From Coccinella septempunctata (taxonomy: Eukaryota > Arthropoda > Insecta > Coleoptera > Coccinellidae): a stretch of 64,000 nt of DNA. This document shows positions 22,901 to 33,830 of the stretch, in pieces. The notes below the pieces were generated by a model. It ran no database searches, was not told the origin of the DNA, and was given only the letters and a program-made list of their open reading frames with translations. The translations under genes and the position numbers were made by a program. The stretch covers positions 21,574,001-21,638,000 of the forward strand of contig NC_058189.1 in assembly GCF_907165205.1 (NCBI RefSeq). The letters run 5' to 3'. How positions within the stretch are numbered: the first letter of the stretch is position 1; each line of letters begins with the position of its first letter.

Positions 22901-23296
22901 TATTTAAAATAATTCATAAGTTACTTAAAGGAGAGTAATCAATTGAAAGCACTACATAATTATAAAAGTTGGAAAATTGTAAAAAAAGAACATATTACAC
23001 AAAATGATGCACATAATTGTGGCATTTTCATTCTGTACTTCTTTAAACAGATCATCCAAAAAAAATCTCTCAATGAATGGGCCGATATGAATGAGCTGAG
23101 AAAAGAATTCCAGATAGAAGTATTGAAATCTTCTATGCCTGTAGAAAATATTTGCCTCATCTGTGGTAATATCCGAAATGAGATATATAGGCGATGTAAA
23201 CTTTGTTTTAGATTATTACATAAGAGATGCCTGTTTGAAAACAAAATGGAAAATGATATTTGTGAACTGTGTTCTCAATACAGCCTCATAGAATAG
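19976..23296 (+). pseudogene. MULE-NOF-like transposase with PHD-like and Ulp1-like domains; one in-frame stop
   Basis: From the ATG at 19976 the frame spans 1106 codons with one TAA at 22910-22912 (codon 979). A probable DDE core has D393 (HFDATGS), D465 (VVTDFCLASLNAL), an LCCAHFVK metal-binding-like block at about 511-518 and a candidate acidic residue E682 (PVENYF). This order, with C..H between the second D and E, is that of MULE transposases. Residues 781-825 form a PHD-like finger (CQYC, CDAC, WVHQIC, CKLC). An Ulp1/C48 cysteine protease follows, with H947 (NHWC) and D964 (YLDPFG) before the stop and Q1009 (TQND) and C1015 (NCGIF) after it. A second cysteine cluster (CLICG...CKLC...CELC) ends the frame. 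The stop therefore separates the protease catalytic residues. Everything else in the frame is open. Role: excision and integration of the element; the protease function is unknown. Confidence 0.85.
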
Positions 23297-23639
23297 TTTT
23301 CTTCGGGAACTTACTCAGGGGCATTAAGTTTTTGAGGAGAAATAATTCTTTTCACAATTCACCAAATGAGACGATGTATAATTTACAAGAATATAAGTTG
23401 AAACAAAATATGCCACGCTTATATATAATATTTTTTATGTTGGCTGCTCGGTGTTAGGATGAATTTGATATAACAATTGATTGAAATAATTTTGATCCTA
23501 ATATTTTTCACTTTGCAAAATTTACAGAATAATATGTACTCAACGGGTGGTTAATTGAGTTATTTTATTTTAGACATAATATCTTTCATTGTATGTTCTA
23601 TATTCAATAGCGTAGATAAAATGAAAACACACACTATTT

Positions 23640-23935
23640 TTTATATGTTTATATCCTCAGGCGATCGATTTCGGTATATTTTCTATCATCAGGAAATCTG
23701 AAGGCTTGCAAACAACAGTATAAAGTGGTAATTTTTGCTATAACTGAAATGAAGTACACTACATTATCCATAATCAGAACAGAAGATTCATTCGGAAAAG
23801 TTTAATTCTTTCTAGGTTAAAGCGAAAAATACTCTATACTGTTGTTTGTGAATTTTTAGATTGATGATGGAAAATATATCGAAATCGACCGCCTGAGAAT
23901 AAAAACATTTAAGAAATAAGGTGTTTTTCATTGCA
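23640..23935. repeat. Inverted repeat pair inside MULE interior
   Basis: 23640-23735 and the reverse complement of 23825-23935 share CTCAGGCG.TCGATTTCG.TATATTTTC and CAAACAACAGTATA. A minus-strand CTGATGA...CGAAA motif in the left copy (near 23690-23665) again looks like a Penelope/hammerhead terminus, though its stem II is weak. Confidence 0.65.
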
Positions 23936-24069
23936 TCTACGTTATTTAATAAGTAAATACATATTATTCTTTGGCCATCAAATTTTGTAACCAAGTCGAA
24001 TTTCAATACTTTGAAATGTCACCAAGAAATCAGGATTCTGAAATTTATTTTTCCTACTAGCGTTTGGAA

Positions 24070-24395
24070 AGTAGTACTTTTCCAAAATCGCACGCATATG
24101 CGTACGGAAAGTGAATAACAGGGCTTTTATTCCGCACGCAAATATTAAAAAGTCGCATCAATCATAATATTTTGGCATGTCTTTTTGTGATATTTTTCCT
24201 AACACATATGGAAAATGCACACGACAGATTGAACTGCAGTATCTTGCGGAAAGGTATCACTTTCCACTCTTGTTAGTAAAATAACTATTTTCTACAAGCG
24301 TCACCTTTTAACCCTTTTCCCGCACGCATTTCAAGTCGTACAGAATAATTATCCCAAACGATGCGTGAAAAACCTCATGTTGTGTGGTAGTTGTG
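24070..24395 (+). repeat. GCACGC-motif repeat, copy 2 (rotated order B-C-A)
   Basis: Blocks match 15985-16440 in the same orientation: CGCACGCA.ATGCGT.CGG and GCACGCAAATATTA first, then TATCACTTTCC...TTAGTAAAATAACTATTTT, then CTACAAGCGT...CCGCACGCATT. The block that comes first in copy 1 comes last here. Confidence 0.65.
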
Positions 24396-24469
24396 GAAAT
24401 AAATTACACGTTGTGAAAAGACAATTTGATTAACCCCGGAGAACGTTACAATATAAATTAATCAAATCA

Positions 24470-25349
24470 AATCGGCTTCTAAGGGGTGTAAGTGGATGCG
24501 CTAAACGGCACTTATTTCTGCTATGGTTTGTCGATATCATTTCCGAATTTGAAGTCGATCCTATGTCAACTTTTTTAGTTATCGAATTTTTAACATTGAC
24601 AGGTGTCAAATCTTGGCTTCTAGGGGGTGTAAGTGGATAGGATAAAAAGTAGTTTTTTCTGCTATGGTTTGTCGATACCGTTTCCGAATTTGAAGTCGAT
24701 CCTATGTCCAGTTTTTTAGTAATCGGATTTTTAATATTGGACGGTGTCAAATCTTGGCATCTAGGGGGTGTAAGTGGATAGGATAAAAAGTAGTTTTTTC
24801 TGCTATGGTTTGTCGATATCATTTCCGAATTTGAAGTCGATCCTATGTACAGTTTTTAGTAATCGAATTTTTAACATTGACAGGTGTCAAATCTTGGCTT
24901 CTAGGGGGTGTAAGTGGATAGGATAAAAAGCACTTTTTTCTGCTATGGTTTGTCGATACCGTTTCCGAATTTGAAGTCGATCCTATGTCCAGTTTTTTAG
25001 TTATCGAATTTTTAACATTGACAGGTGTCAAATCTTGGCTTCTAGGGGGTGTAAGTGGATAGGATAAAAAGTAGTTTTTTCTGCTATGGTTTGTCGATAC
25101 CGTTTCGGAATTTGAAGTCGATCCTATGTCCAGTTTTTTAGTAATCGAATTTTTAACATTGACAGGTGTCAAATCTTGGCTTCTAGGGGGTGTAAGTGGA
25201 CAGGATGAAAAGCACTTTTTTCTGCTATGGTTTGTCGATACCGTTTTCGAATTTGAAGTCGATCCTATGTCCAGTTTTTTAGTAATCGGATTTTTAATAT
25301 TGGACGGTGTCAAATCTCGGTTCCTAGGGGGCGTAAGTGAATGCGGCAA
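24470..25349 (-). repeat. 141-bp tandem array of the right terminal repeat (about 6.5 units)
   Basis: Inverted counterpart of 16934-18625 with the same 141-bp unit. One unit near 24850 has lost a base, which closes its long reading frame. Outside it, 25350-25703 is the unique terminal part matching 16580-16933. Confidence 0.9.
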
Positions 25350-25703
25350 ATGACATTTTTCTGCTTCATTTCGTGTATTAATCTCCTGAATTTGAAGTGC
25401 ATTTTATGAACCATTTTTTGAACAACATTGACAGTGAATGATGATGGGTGTTTTCAATATAACTCTTGAAATTTGAGGTCGATCTTAAGTACATACATTT
25501 TTTGAGTTAACATTCTTTATTTCTTCCCCTCAGCTTTCACAGGCGTGATTTGAAATGAAAAAATGTGACGTAATAATAATAGTTGTCATATCAATCCAGA
25601 CGCGAGAATTCATGTTTGCATCGATATCCGCTCAACTGAACAGTGGCGTACGACGAATTCAAGGTCAAATTCTGCTATCTCATTCGGCTGTTTTCACACC
25701 GGT

Positions 25704-25787
25704 GCGACATTCTTAACTTTAAATAAACGTAATAGTCACGTTTAATTTTATTCATTCCCTTTTTGGGTAACTCATCAGAACACAACA
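25704..25787 (+). mobile_element. Ty3/Gypsy 5' LTR, second part
   Basis: Begins with the duplicated GCGACATTC and continues to AACACAACA, matching the end of the 3' LTR with two substitutions and a 2-bp indel. A primer-binding site candidate (TGGCGACGAGGATGC) begins at 25791, three bases after the LTR end. Confidence 0.93.
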
Positions 25788-25801
25788 ATGTGGCGACGAG
25801 G

Positions 25802-27130
25802 ATGCTGAAAATTGGCGTTTCATGGGTATATCGTTTAACAAAAGTGGAATTATTGGAACAATTACTCGTGCTTCGTGAAAAAGTAACCGACACGTGGAAA
25901 GTAGACGCTTTACGCGAGTGTTTGACTGACATTGCTCGATCAAAATCGTTAAGTGATTTATGTTGGGTGAAGAACTTGACTAAATCTTCAATTAGAGAAC
26001 ATTTTTCTGTACTCGGGATTGAATTCAAGGAAAATTCGGACTTAGATAATTTGCAAAAGGAACTGTTGAAAAGTGCGCAGCTGTATTCGTGTACCACGCA
26101 AGTCTCATCAGAGCCGGTTTCCTTGACGTATTCGAAAGACATTTGTGACGAACCCAAGTGTTCAGTGAGTTATCCACGTAAACCCAAAATGGCATCAAAA
26201 TGTAAAATTGAATTTCAATTGCATCAGGATGACTGGGACACCTTCATCGAACGTTTAGAATTGTACTTCATGGCAAACGATGTAGATCCTACTAAACAGG
26301 TCGCAGAGCTGCTAACAAAAGTGTGCGTGAATTCTTATTCCCTAATCAGATCCTTAGCTTCACCTGTGAAACCAAAAGACCTCAAATATGATGAAATTAT
26401 AAAATTGGTTTCCAATCATCTTCAACCAAAAACTTCCGAAATCTCCGAAAGAAACAAGTTTAATTCTACAAGACAAGCTCCAAATGAACCTGTGAACGAC
26501 TTCATTGTCCGATTGAAACGTTTATCAGTCAATTGTAATTTCGAGAATTTGGATTTTGGATTTTGATCACTTCGAGATCAATTTGTGAATGGCATCAGGG
26601 ATCAAAACGTAAAAGTGGAACTTTTCCGTCAAGAAAAACTGGATTTCAACGGCGCAGTGAAAATCGCTGTAGCACGCGAATCTGCAGAAAGGGATGCGGT
26701 GCGCAATTCTTCGCCGAGGAGAGATGGTAATGGTGATGTGAATGTGAATTTTCTTCGCAGTAGTCGACGGCAGCAGCCAAATAAACAATTCAAAAGAGGA
26801 GCGAAGTTATCAAGACCGAAGCATGACAGACGCGAAGGTGGTATTAAAACATCAAGTAATAATTCATACACCAATAAAAATGAATTTTCTTGTTTTTGCT
26901 GTGGCCTTAAAGATAATCATTACGCAAATCGATGTAGATATAGATTTCAAAAATGTACATTTTGTAATATCAAAGATCATTTAGTATCCGCTTGTTGGAA
27001 AAAACAAAATGAAAATCAGAAATTCAATGGAAAGGTTAAACCTAATAATGTTCATTTATTAGAGGAAACTATTGATTCTGTTTCTGCTGAAGAAGAAAAT
27101 TATGATTATGATTTTTTCAATATAAATTCG
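25802..27130 (+). pseudogene. Gypsy gag with two zinc knuckles, one in-frame stop
   Basis: The frame is open from the first LTR-distal ATG at 25802, but the ATG at 26189 (MASKCKIEFQLHQDDW) is where homology to Gypsy capsid proteins would usually start; the upstream 129 codons hold a leucine-rich helical stretch of unknown role. The capsid-like part includes WDTFIERLELYF and the NDFIVRLKRLS block. A TGA at 26564-26566 interrupts the frame, which continues in the same phase with SLRDQFVNGIRDQNVK. Two knuckles follow: CFCCGLKDNHYANRC (C2HC, five residues before H) and CTFCNIKDHLVSAC. Gag packages element RNA. It cannot be made in one piece here. Confidence 0.8.
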
Positions 27131-28760
27131 GTAAAGAATAATGATGTAATCGCAGATCCAATTTTTTTAAGTTTGAAACTCAATTCAGTACCGATTAAAA
27201 TGTTGGTAGACACAGGGTCATATATCACAGCAATTTCATAATACACGAAAAATTCAATTTTTCCTGGAGAAAAATTAGATAAATCAGATTTAACTTTGAT
27301 GACTTATGGTAAACAGAATTTAAAACCACTAGGGGTTATGAATAATATGATATGTGAATTGAATGATCTAAAAATTTCATATTTGAAGTGTTATGTTTTA
27401 CCAGGCTCAGGTCCTTCTTTGATTGGACGATGCTGGTTAAAAAAATTCAATTTTTGGCCTGTTCATTTCAATTTAAGTGAGAATTCTGTATTCTTATATT
27501 TTGATCATAATTCTATTATGATATCAATGAAAGAGAAATTTCCGTCATTATTTTCTGAAGGTCAAGGTGAATATACAGGAAGAAAAATTCAATTGAAATT
27601 TAAAGAAGGTAGTAAGCCGATTCAACTTAAACCTTATAAAGTACCGTTTGCTTTAAAATCTAAAGTTTCCGATGAAATTAATCGTTTAATTAGCTTAGGT
27701 AACCTGGAACCTGTAAAAGTAAGTGAGTGGGCAACACCCATAGTACCAGTTCTAAAATCAAATGGGTCAGTTCGTCTCTGTGGTAATTTTAAAGTAACGG
27801 TCAACCCATCTTTGATTATTAAGAGAGCACCGGTTCCTAGTAAAGAAAAAATATTTTCAAATCTTCAATATGGTAAGAAATGGTCGCAAATCGATTTAGC
27901 ACTTTTATGCAATTTCCTGTTGATGAAATGTCGTGTGATGCTTTAACAATAATTACAGAAGATGGTATTTTCAGATATAAAAAACTTCCTGAAGGAATAG
28001 CATCGAGCCCAGGTGAATGTCAGGAAATTCTTTGCGATATTCTCAAAGGCATTCCATTTGTTAAAGTTTATATAGATAACATATATTGCACTGGCAGAAC
28101 TGAGGAAGAACATCTGAAAATTTTGAATCAAATTTTTAGTAGGCTTGAAAATGCCGGGTTGAAAGTGAATGCGCAAAAGTGTGATCTTTTCCGAAGTGAA
28201 GTTGAAATTTTAGGTTTTTTATTAAACGAAAAAGGCTTGCATCCGTCACCGACAAAAACAAAAGCAATTCTGGAAGTACCACAACCACAAAATTCGAAGC
28301 AATTGAAAGCTTTTCTTGGTTTAATTAACTATTATGATTCATATTTATGTAATCGGGCTCAAAAACTGAAATGCCTTTATGAACTTTTGAAAAATAACAC
28401 AGGTTGGAATTGGACAAAAGAATGCGATGATGCATTTTTTTGGATTAAAAGTGAGTTGGCATCTCCGAAAGTTTCGACGTTATATAATCCTGAAGAACAA
28501 TTAGTTTTAGCATGTGATGCTTCGGATTTTGGACTTTCCGCGATTTTGTCTCATAGGTATTCGGATGGTTCTGAGCGTCCCATAGCATTCGCATCAAAAA
28601 TTATTCCATTTAATGAACGTCATAGGGCTATCATCGACAAAGAAGCAGCGGCAATAATTTTTGGTTTCAAAAAGTTCTATCAATATATTTGTGGTAACGA
28701 GATCATATTTTAAAATCTGATCATGAACCATTAAAATTTATTTTCGGTTCTAATAAAAAT
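27131..28760 (+). pseudogene. Gypsy protease, reverse transcriptase and RNase H, broken
   Basis: Protease has the catalytic LVDTGS at about 27205-27222, then a TAA in frame at 27239. RT motifs follow: VSEWATPIVPVLKSNGSVRLCG, then a frameshift near 27900 and FPVDEMSCDALTI, GIASSPGECQ. The catalytic YxDD block reads YIDN (28069-28080), a change of a metal-binding residue. RNase H shows LACDASDFGLSAILSHR and IIDKEAAAI, and a second frameshift occurs near 28710 before SDHEPLKFIF. Two nonsense codons across gag-pol, two shifts and YIDN mean this copy cannot move by itself. Confidence 0.88.
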
Positions 28761-28769
28761 GGAGGAAAT

Positions 28770-30170
28770 ATGATCCAAAACCGACTGCAAAGATGGGCTT
28801 ACTTTTTGTGCTCATTTAAATATAAAATTGAAATTATTAAAACATCAGCAAATGGTAATTGTGATGCTTTATCGAGACTTCCAATTGAGGATAAAACTCA
28901 AGTTTTTGATTCGGAATTCTCAGTTATTAATTACATATCAGAGGGTATGCCTTGCGTAAATTTTAAACGTATAAAGCAAGAGACAAGGAAAGATGATAAG
29001 TTGAAGAAAATTGTACAATTCATTTCAAGTAGTTGGCCGTCTGATAGTAAAGAGTTGTGTGATTTTGAGAAAAAATTCTATTTTAGAAGAAATGAACTGA
29101 ATTTAGATCAGGGTTGCTTATTTTGGGGAATCAGAATAATAATTCCTAAATCTCTTCAATCTGAAATTTTGAAAGAGCTGCATGCGTCACATTTAGGTAT
29201 ATGTAAAATGAAACAGTTGGCTCGTTCTTATTTTTGGTGGCCAAATCTTGATTCTGAGATTGAAGAAATAAGTACAAGTTGCGAAATTTGTGTTTCTGAT
29301 AGAAAAAATCCAACGAAAATTTCGAGTGCACATTGGCCGTATCCAAATAGAGCATGGTCTCGTATTTACGTTGATTTTTTAGGACCTTGGTTTGGACGAA
29401 TGATCTTAATTGTAATAGACGCTTATAGTAAGTGGCCGGAAATTTATGATTTTGGCATGAACACTAAATCTGAGAGAATTATAGATTATTTTAAAGATTT
29501 ATTTGTCAGATTTGGATTATGTAATCACATTGTGACAGATGGTGGTCCTCAATTAACCAACAAAAGTTTTGAGAATTTTTTATCTATCAATAATATAGCT
29601 CATACGATTTCACCTCCTAGACACCCAGCATCTAATGGTGCTGCGGAAAATTTTGTCGGAACTTTTAAAGACAAAGTAGGAAAAATTGTAAAAAGTGGTA
29701 GAAATCTGAAGTACGCGATTGATTTATTTCTTTTTGATTATAGAAGAGTTGAACATTCGTCAACAGGTAGATCTCCGAGTTTTCTAATGTATGGTAGAGA
29801 AATAAAAACAAGATTCGATCTGTTGAAACCTAATCATTTAGATAATGTCGATATGTATCAGTTCAAAACTTCGGTTAATAATTCAACAAGTAGGGAAAGA
29901 AATTTTGCGGTGGGAGATATTGTGATGGTTGATGATTTCTCAAGTTCTGCACGAAATAAACGTGTGAAAGGAATAATAATAGATCAATTGTCTCCAGTTA
30001 CTTTTCGTATCAAAACAGATACAGGTTTGATTTATAAAAGACATTTAGATCAAATGCTCAAATTCAATGTTAATAATTCAATCAGCTGTGATATTAATAA
30101 ACATGACCCTACTTATTCATCCAATAATGATCGACTGAGACGATCATCACGAATTAAAAAAAATGTATAA
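28770..30170 (+). pseudogene. Gypsy integrase (intact frame) at end of broken pol
   Basis: This 466-codon frame is uninterrupted. It holds the end of the RNase H/linker (RWAYFLCSFKYKIE), the zinc-binding HHCC segment (LHASHLGICKMK...CEICV), and the DDE core: IYVDFLGPW, IVTDGGPQLTNK, and ASNGAAENFVGTFK. The C-terminal part includes FAVGDIVMVDD and a basic tail (RLRRSSRIKKN). The arrangement PR-RT-RH-IN is Ty3/Gypsy; the protein resembles the widespread K02A2.6-like insect group. No env frame lies between its end and the polypurine tract at about 30405-30416. Confidence 0.88.
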
Positions 30171-30416
30171 ATGAAAATAATGTACTTCTAAGTAGGTATG
30201 TTTGTGATTATAATTGATTCTCATGAATTGTGATTTGAACATGCTTTATGAAATAATTCGAATGATCGTTTCAGGAAATTAATGGTTGATATTTAATAGT
30301 CATCACAATGTAAATATATATTGATGTACCTGAATAATGTATAAACATTTATTTGAGATTGTTGTCGATTTTGAATATGTACTGAATTGTAAAATCTATA
30401 TTTGCAGGGGAGGAAT

Positions 30417-30609
30417 TGTTATATCTTCCGAATTCCTGCGCATGTTTTGATATTATGTAGATACTAATCAAACTGCATCTGGCATTACCGCCAGTCTTAA
30501 TATTGTATTCCAAGAAACATATTGTATGCGACATTCTTAATTTTAAATAAACGCAATAGTCACGTTTAATTATTCATTCCCTTTTTGGGTAACTCATCAG
30601 AACACAACA
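30417..30609 (+). mobile_element. Ty3/Gypsy 3' LTR
   Basis: Runs TGTTATATC...CACAACA (193 bp), preceded by a purine-rich tract GGGGAGGAAT and followed by GTTTG (30610-30614), which matches the 5' target duplication. It preserves the undisrupted pre-MULE target and so dates the order of insertions. Confidence 0.95.
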
Positions 30610-30614
30610 GTTTG

Positions 30615-31182
30615 AAACCTCATTTTATATGAAAATCGTATAATCTTAGATTCTTGTATCAAACGTACCTACTTATTTCTTCATTTGAACTTGTGGAAAT
30701 GGAACAAAATTAATATGATTATGCTGAACAGATCAAGGGAGTATCAAAGGCACCACGAATCAACAAATGGTTGTTTATTTATACATTCATGAAAAAAGGA
30801 AGATTCAACAAATCATTCAAATGAAAGAGTGTTTTGCATTCTTGCAGCAATGTATTATTTGGGAAGAGGGATTATTTCGACTCCGATCATCTTCAACGTA
30901 GCAACTAAATAAATTTTCCTGGAGAGGTTCAGTACGACTCGAGTTTTTGAATCTGCTCTCAAATTCAATTTTCCTCCAATGGAAATGAGAATAAATGTGA
31001 TCATTTGTTCGGTTAAATTAATATTTAACTGACTAGACTCTATCGTTGCATTTCATTAAGATTCGATGCTCCATCAAAATTTGAAACTGTAATTGGAAAA
31101 TGGGAGAATTACATTTTGATGGAGTATTACACTTTAACGGACTTTCCGGCAACTGGACGTATATTATCAATTAAAAGGATAC
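30615..31182. other. Probable IFT122 intron, no feature recognised
   Basis: All frames on both strands have frequent stops. It follows a visible IFT122 exon, so it is probably intron sequence. Confidence 0.5.
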
Positions 31183-31378
31183 AATTGTGAAACACCATTT
31201 GGTTTGCTTTTCACTGTTTCGCTCATCAAAAACCTTGCAATATTGAATAAAGCTTCCGGTAGGAAAGAGGTGAAAGGTTCTTCTAAATATCTGTGTAGAG
31301 AATGATAAGCATAGTAAAGTTCAGCCAGCCTTTCATTTTGATGAAACTTCCTGAGGTAAGATTTTTGATTCTCAGAGC
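31183..31378 (-). CDS. IFT122: IFT122 exon (third visible)
   Basis: After an acceptor (ATTTCAG, 31385-31379) the minus strand encodes SENQKSYLRKFHQNERLAELYYAYHSL, HRYLEEPF and PEALFNIARFL. This matches the IFT122 segment containing the conserved LAELY..YH..HR....PF....PE.LFN..RFL pattern. The first base completes a codon begun in the previous exon. The 3' end is uncertain: donors at GTATCC (exon end 31183) or GTGTTT (31196) are both possible. IFT122 is a core subunit of the IFT-A complex that works in retrograde ciliary transport; in insects cilia are confined largely to sensory neurons and sperm. Later exons were not found. Confidence 0.88.
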
Positions 31379-31429
31379 TGAAATCTCGGTATTGAAATAA
31401 GGATTATTCAAACTTGGATGTTAATTTAC

Positions 31430-31574
31430 CTGATTTGAGCTAAATCAAGGCATTGCCTTGCTAATATCCAGTAATAATATCCCGCATCATTGAACCTGCT
31501 CTCAGACACAGCGTTTTCGGTCAACCTATGTAGTACTTTGAATGCCTCGTCTGGTTTGCCAGCTTTGTAAAAAG
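31430..31574 (-). CDS. IFT122: IFT122 exon (second visible)
   Basis: Bounded by an acceptor with a polypyrimidine tract (TTTTTTTTTCAG) and a GTAAAT donor. It encodes FYKAGKPDEAFKVLHRLTEN and then AVSESRFNDAGYYYWILARQ, CLDLAQ, the TPR-like repeat with the conserved NAV.ESRF.DA.YYYW block of IFT122. Phases fit on both sides: it completes a codon begun in the 51608-51882 exon and passes two bases to the next. A 51-bp intron separates it from the 31378 exon, in contrast to the 20-kb intron upstream. Confidence 0.95.
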
Positions 31575-32120
31575 CTGAAAAAAAAAATTCAAATTTTTAT
31601 TTTCACTAAGGGTTCTGCTTCCTTGAAATTCCTACATTGAATGTACAGGGTGCGCAAAATTCGTTGTCTACTGATGAACGGATCTCGAGAACTATAGCAG
31701 CTAAAATAGAACGGACGGCACATTCTCGAGCTCTTTTTTTTTATTTCCTAACTATTCCAAATCTGAAAACACATCCAGCCTAACATTCATAGATTTTGAG
31801 TTATGAACGAAAATTAAGAAATTATCATTTTCAATGAAGCTGAATAACTCACTTGTTTGAACTCGTATTCGAAATCCGTTGTTACATTCTACAGGCACTT
31901 CTTCATGAGGAATTTGAATATGATATTATTGAATTTTTGATCCAGTCATTCTCGAGATATGACAGGTAATTTGATTTTCCAAATGTAAACTATAGTGGAA
32001 AGTTCTTTCATCTTGCTGCTTTTTTTTTTTGCCGATTTCAAAAATTTATCATATATCACTATTCACATGAATATTACACGAGAAAAATATTTAATACTTT
32101 TTTCTGCTGAATTATAAGTA

Positions 32121-32700
32121 GGCTGACATTACCACTGCGACCGTTGAATATGCATTATCTTTTGTGAACCTGAGCCTCTATGATTTGAATCTTGAATCAC
32201 GGATTGAAAAATAAAATTAACGGAAAAAGAATACAAAATTATGAACAAGTAAGAATCAGAACGGAAGACGCCCTGGGAGAAGTCACCAGTATTCACATCG
32301 GCAACGCCAGACGTAGTGTTAGTATGGCATGCTTATCTAACGATGGTTCACAATTCGAACACTACCGTTGATAGATGTACCTATTTTTCATTATCTTACT
32401 TTTTGTAAGAATTATAATTATAGTTTATTATCGCATTTTTTTATATAACTGTCTCTTTAAGTTTCTTTCATAAAAAGAAAAACCGATAATTGAATAAATT
32501 TTTTTCTTTAATAATAAGACGAAAGTCTTTTACTCTCAAGGATATCGATCTCGATATGAATATATACAAAGAGAAACAATTATTCGACGGTCTGTGATTC
32601 CTATCATAGAAGGTGACTTCTAACTTCACATAGAATTATGTGGAGTTCACGAACCATGAACCATAATGCATTTTCAACGGTCTCTATGGTCACGCCAGCC
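32121..32700. mobile_element. MITE with TA target duplication
   Basis: Ends GGCTGACATTACC and, inverted, GGCTGGCGTGACC, continuing through GACCGTTGAA.ATGCATTA on both sides; TA flanks both ends (32119-32120, 32701-32702). No coding capacity. Probably Tc1/mariner-like by target, superfamily not certain. Confidence 0.65.
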
Positions 32701-32820
32701 TACTGCAAATTCAACAATCAATCGAAAAGCAGGAAAAAGTATTAAATTTTTTTCTTATGTTATATTCATGTGCCCTGCTTTCTGGGGGCTATTTTGGGTT
32801 TTGTTAATTATATCTCAATA

Positions 32821-33812
32821 ATGAGTAATCAGTGCGTTTCTTGTGTTGAACCTCTGTCAAAGAAGAACCCGGGCCTTCCATGTGGTGCTTGCGAGCGATA
32901 TTATCACGCGAATTCCGTATGCTGTGATGTAAATAAACAGCACTTATATCAATCATCGGCACGTTACCTGGTGGACGATGGCTCTGAAGCGGCAGCCGCA
33001 CGCATTCGCCCCCGCCGGTTCGTAACACTCGATCGCGGGCAGGTATCGCAGCATCTCTTTCCCGGGACAGTGGCGGCGATGATGCAGAGGACGGAGGTGA
33101 TCGTTCCTTTCCTTCCATGAACGCTGAATTGGAGTTGTTGCGGAGCGAAATTCGCGAGATGAGGAAGAGTGTGGACTTCTGTTCTGATAGAATTTCCGAT
33201 TTTGAGGATTTGGTAAAGAATCTCAAGGGTTTGAATAAACTTGCTGAGGATTTGAGGTCGGAAAATAAGCATCTTAGGGAGCAGATATCCTCTCTGAATT
33301 TTAAAATGAATATAATAGAACAGCATGCGAATTCTAACAGTGTTGAAATTCAGGATGTCCCTGAAAGTAAGGGTGAAAACTTGCTTCAGATAGTTGATCG
33401 TATTGGAGACTTTCTTGGTCATCCGTTTTAAAAGGAAAAGATTGATAGTATAGTACGAGTGCCCACGAGAGTACCCTTAAAACCAAAACACATTATTGTT
33501 AGGTTTGTATCAAAGCTGGATAGAGATGAGTTTCTGTCAAGAGCGAAAGACAAACGTCTCCAATCGAATAATAAACGTCTGAGTATCGATGGAGTTTCCA
33601 ATGGATTCTTCATCAATGAACATCTCACCCTTGCAAATAAAATTTTACATAAAAAAGCTCGTGATCAAGCTAAGGAACACAAATATAAATTCGTTTGGGT
33701 TCAGAATGGAAATATCCTTGTACGTAAGGATGACCAAAGCAAAGTAATTCAAATATCGAGTGAAATCGATATCTCAAAAATAAATTTATTTTCTTTTGTT
33801 TTTGTACTGTGA
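32821..33812 (+). pseudogene. LINE ORF1 with PHD-like finger and coiled coil, broken
   Basis: ATG at 32821 gives MSNQCVSCVEPLSKKNPGL, PCGACERYYHANSVC, a PHD-like cysteine/histidine finger found in ORF1 of some CR1/Jockey-type LINEs. A frameshift near 32960-33020 leads into a frame with a coiled coil (about 33117-33320: LELLRSEIREMRKSV, LRSENKHLREQISSL). After an in-frame TAA at 33429 it continues with an RRM-like or basic domain (PLKPKHIIVRFVSKLDRDEFL) to 33812. The product would be an RNA-binding chaperone; here it cannot be complete. It lies 18 bp before ORF2. Confidence 0.75.
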
Positions 33813-33830
33813 ATGTTGATTTAAATCTTG

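Larger units (their letters stand above)
16580..25703 (+). mobile_element. MULE/Foldback (NOF-like) DNA transposon, 9.1 kb, nested in a Gypsy LTR
   Basis: The ends are inverted: ACCGGTGTGAAAACAGCCG inward from both sides. A perfect 9-bp duplication GCGACATTC (16571-16579 and 25704-25712) flanks the element inside the 5' LTR of a Gypsy retrotransposon, and the 3' LTR shows the uninterrupted sequence. Each terminal inverted repeat has about 350 bp of unique sequence followed by a 141-bp tandem array (about 12 units left, 6.5 right). Long tandem-repeat inverted termini plus 9-bp duplications are hallmarks of Drosophila Foldback/NOF elements of the MULE superfamily. The interior holds one transposase gene. 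Insertion after an LTR element with near-identical LTRs makes it recent. Confidence 0.9.
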
